Assembly: GCA_035712365.1 (NCBI GenBank)
Contig: DASTAW010000039.1
Location: forward strand, 124,001-188,000
From: Terriglobia bacterium
GTDB taxonomy: Bacteria > Acidobacteriota > Terriglobia > UBA7540
Direction: 5' to 3'
DNA: 64,000 bases
Of this stretch, positions 63,921 to 64,000 are shown in pieces. The notes beneath the pieces were generated by a model. It saw only the letters and a list, made by a program, of their open reading frames with translations, was not told the origin of the DNA and did not search any database. How positions within the stretch are numbered: the first letter of the stretch is position 1; every line of letters starts with the position of its first letter. A program made the translations under genes and the position numbers.

Positions 63921-64000
63921 AGCAGGTTCCGCCAGAGTGATTCCTTGCGACGATGTAATGGCACACCGCCATCAGCGGACGGCGGCGCTACAAAACTTTA
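63921..64000. other. Upstream region of pilT with palindrome remnant
   Basis: ACACCGCCATCAGCGGACGG followed by CGGCGCTACAAAA (63962 onwards) repeats the right end of the element at 43468-43560 (GACGGCGGCGCTACAAAA). The rest of the unit would lie beyond the window. Confidence 0.5.

Overview
The window looks like a GC-rich Acidobacteriota chromosome. The evidence is a 1200-residue TonB-dependent receptor with an N-terminal carboxypeptidase-regulatory domain, sulfatase/TPR and CRTAC1-type FG-GAP proteins, a PadR-headed cassette, many secreted glycan-active enzymes, and a split alternative-complex-III-like operon. This is inferred from gene content; no rRNA or other strict phylogenetic marker is present.

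Layout. 1-4.9 kb: the tail of an unknown gene, a secreted unknown, a GH36-like lipoprotein, prephenate dehydratase (pheA) and a TetR regulator. 5.9-7.2 kb: a secreted beta-helix protein with its own terminator. 7.3-10.9 kb: an accessory patch. It holds a PadR regulator on a probably leaderless promoter, a phosphoglycosyltransferase-like protein without its catalytic Asp-Glu pair, a small membrane protein, a REP-associated tyrosine transposase (RAYT) with its terminal repeats, an internally deleted copy of that element, and four copies of a ~190 bp element with the same ends. Two pieces of the beta-helix gene's 3' region are also duplicated here. 10.9-29.4 kb: degradation and uptake genes (S9 peptidase, GH42-like protein, TonB receptor, sulfatase/TPR trio, CRTAC1 protein, DUF4091 lipoprotein).

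29.9-35.9 kb: a six-gene respiratory operon (pentaheme cytochrome c, molybdopterin-type subunit, four-cluster ferredoxin subunit, NrfD membrane subunit, DUF3341 protein, monoheme cytochrome c). It resembles alternative complex III, but the large subunit is split in two and no second NrfD gene is present. 36-39.8 kb: a bicupin, a canonical sulfatase and a secreted protein. 40.4-44.8 kb: a leftward signalling cluster (PAS histidine kinase, NarL-type regulator, receiver-only protein, two degenerate receivers). 45.8-53 kb: CsbD, a VTT-like membrane protein, an ABC exporter, a membrane-anchored protein with kinase-like motifs, a PLD-family protein, a secreted unknown and a metallophosphoesterase.

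53.1 kb to the end: tRNA-Thr(CGU), a DUF6599-like membrane protein, an AMIN-type cell-wall amidase, a lytic transglycosylase, alaS, a four-helix-bundle (IVS) cassette between AT-rich repeats, recX and pilT. The AT-rich repeat supplies the stop codon of recX and lies between recX and alaS, which are neighbours in many bacteria. Dispersed GTAGCGG/GGCGCTAC palindromes recur in the intergenic spaces.
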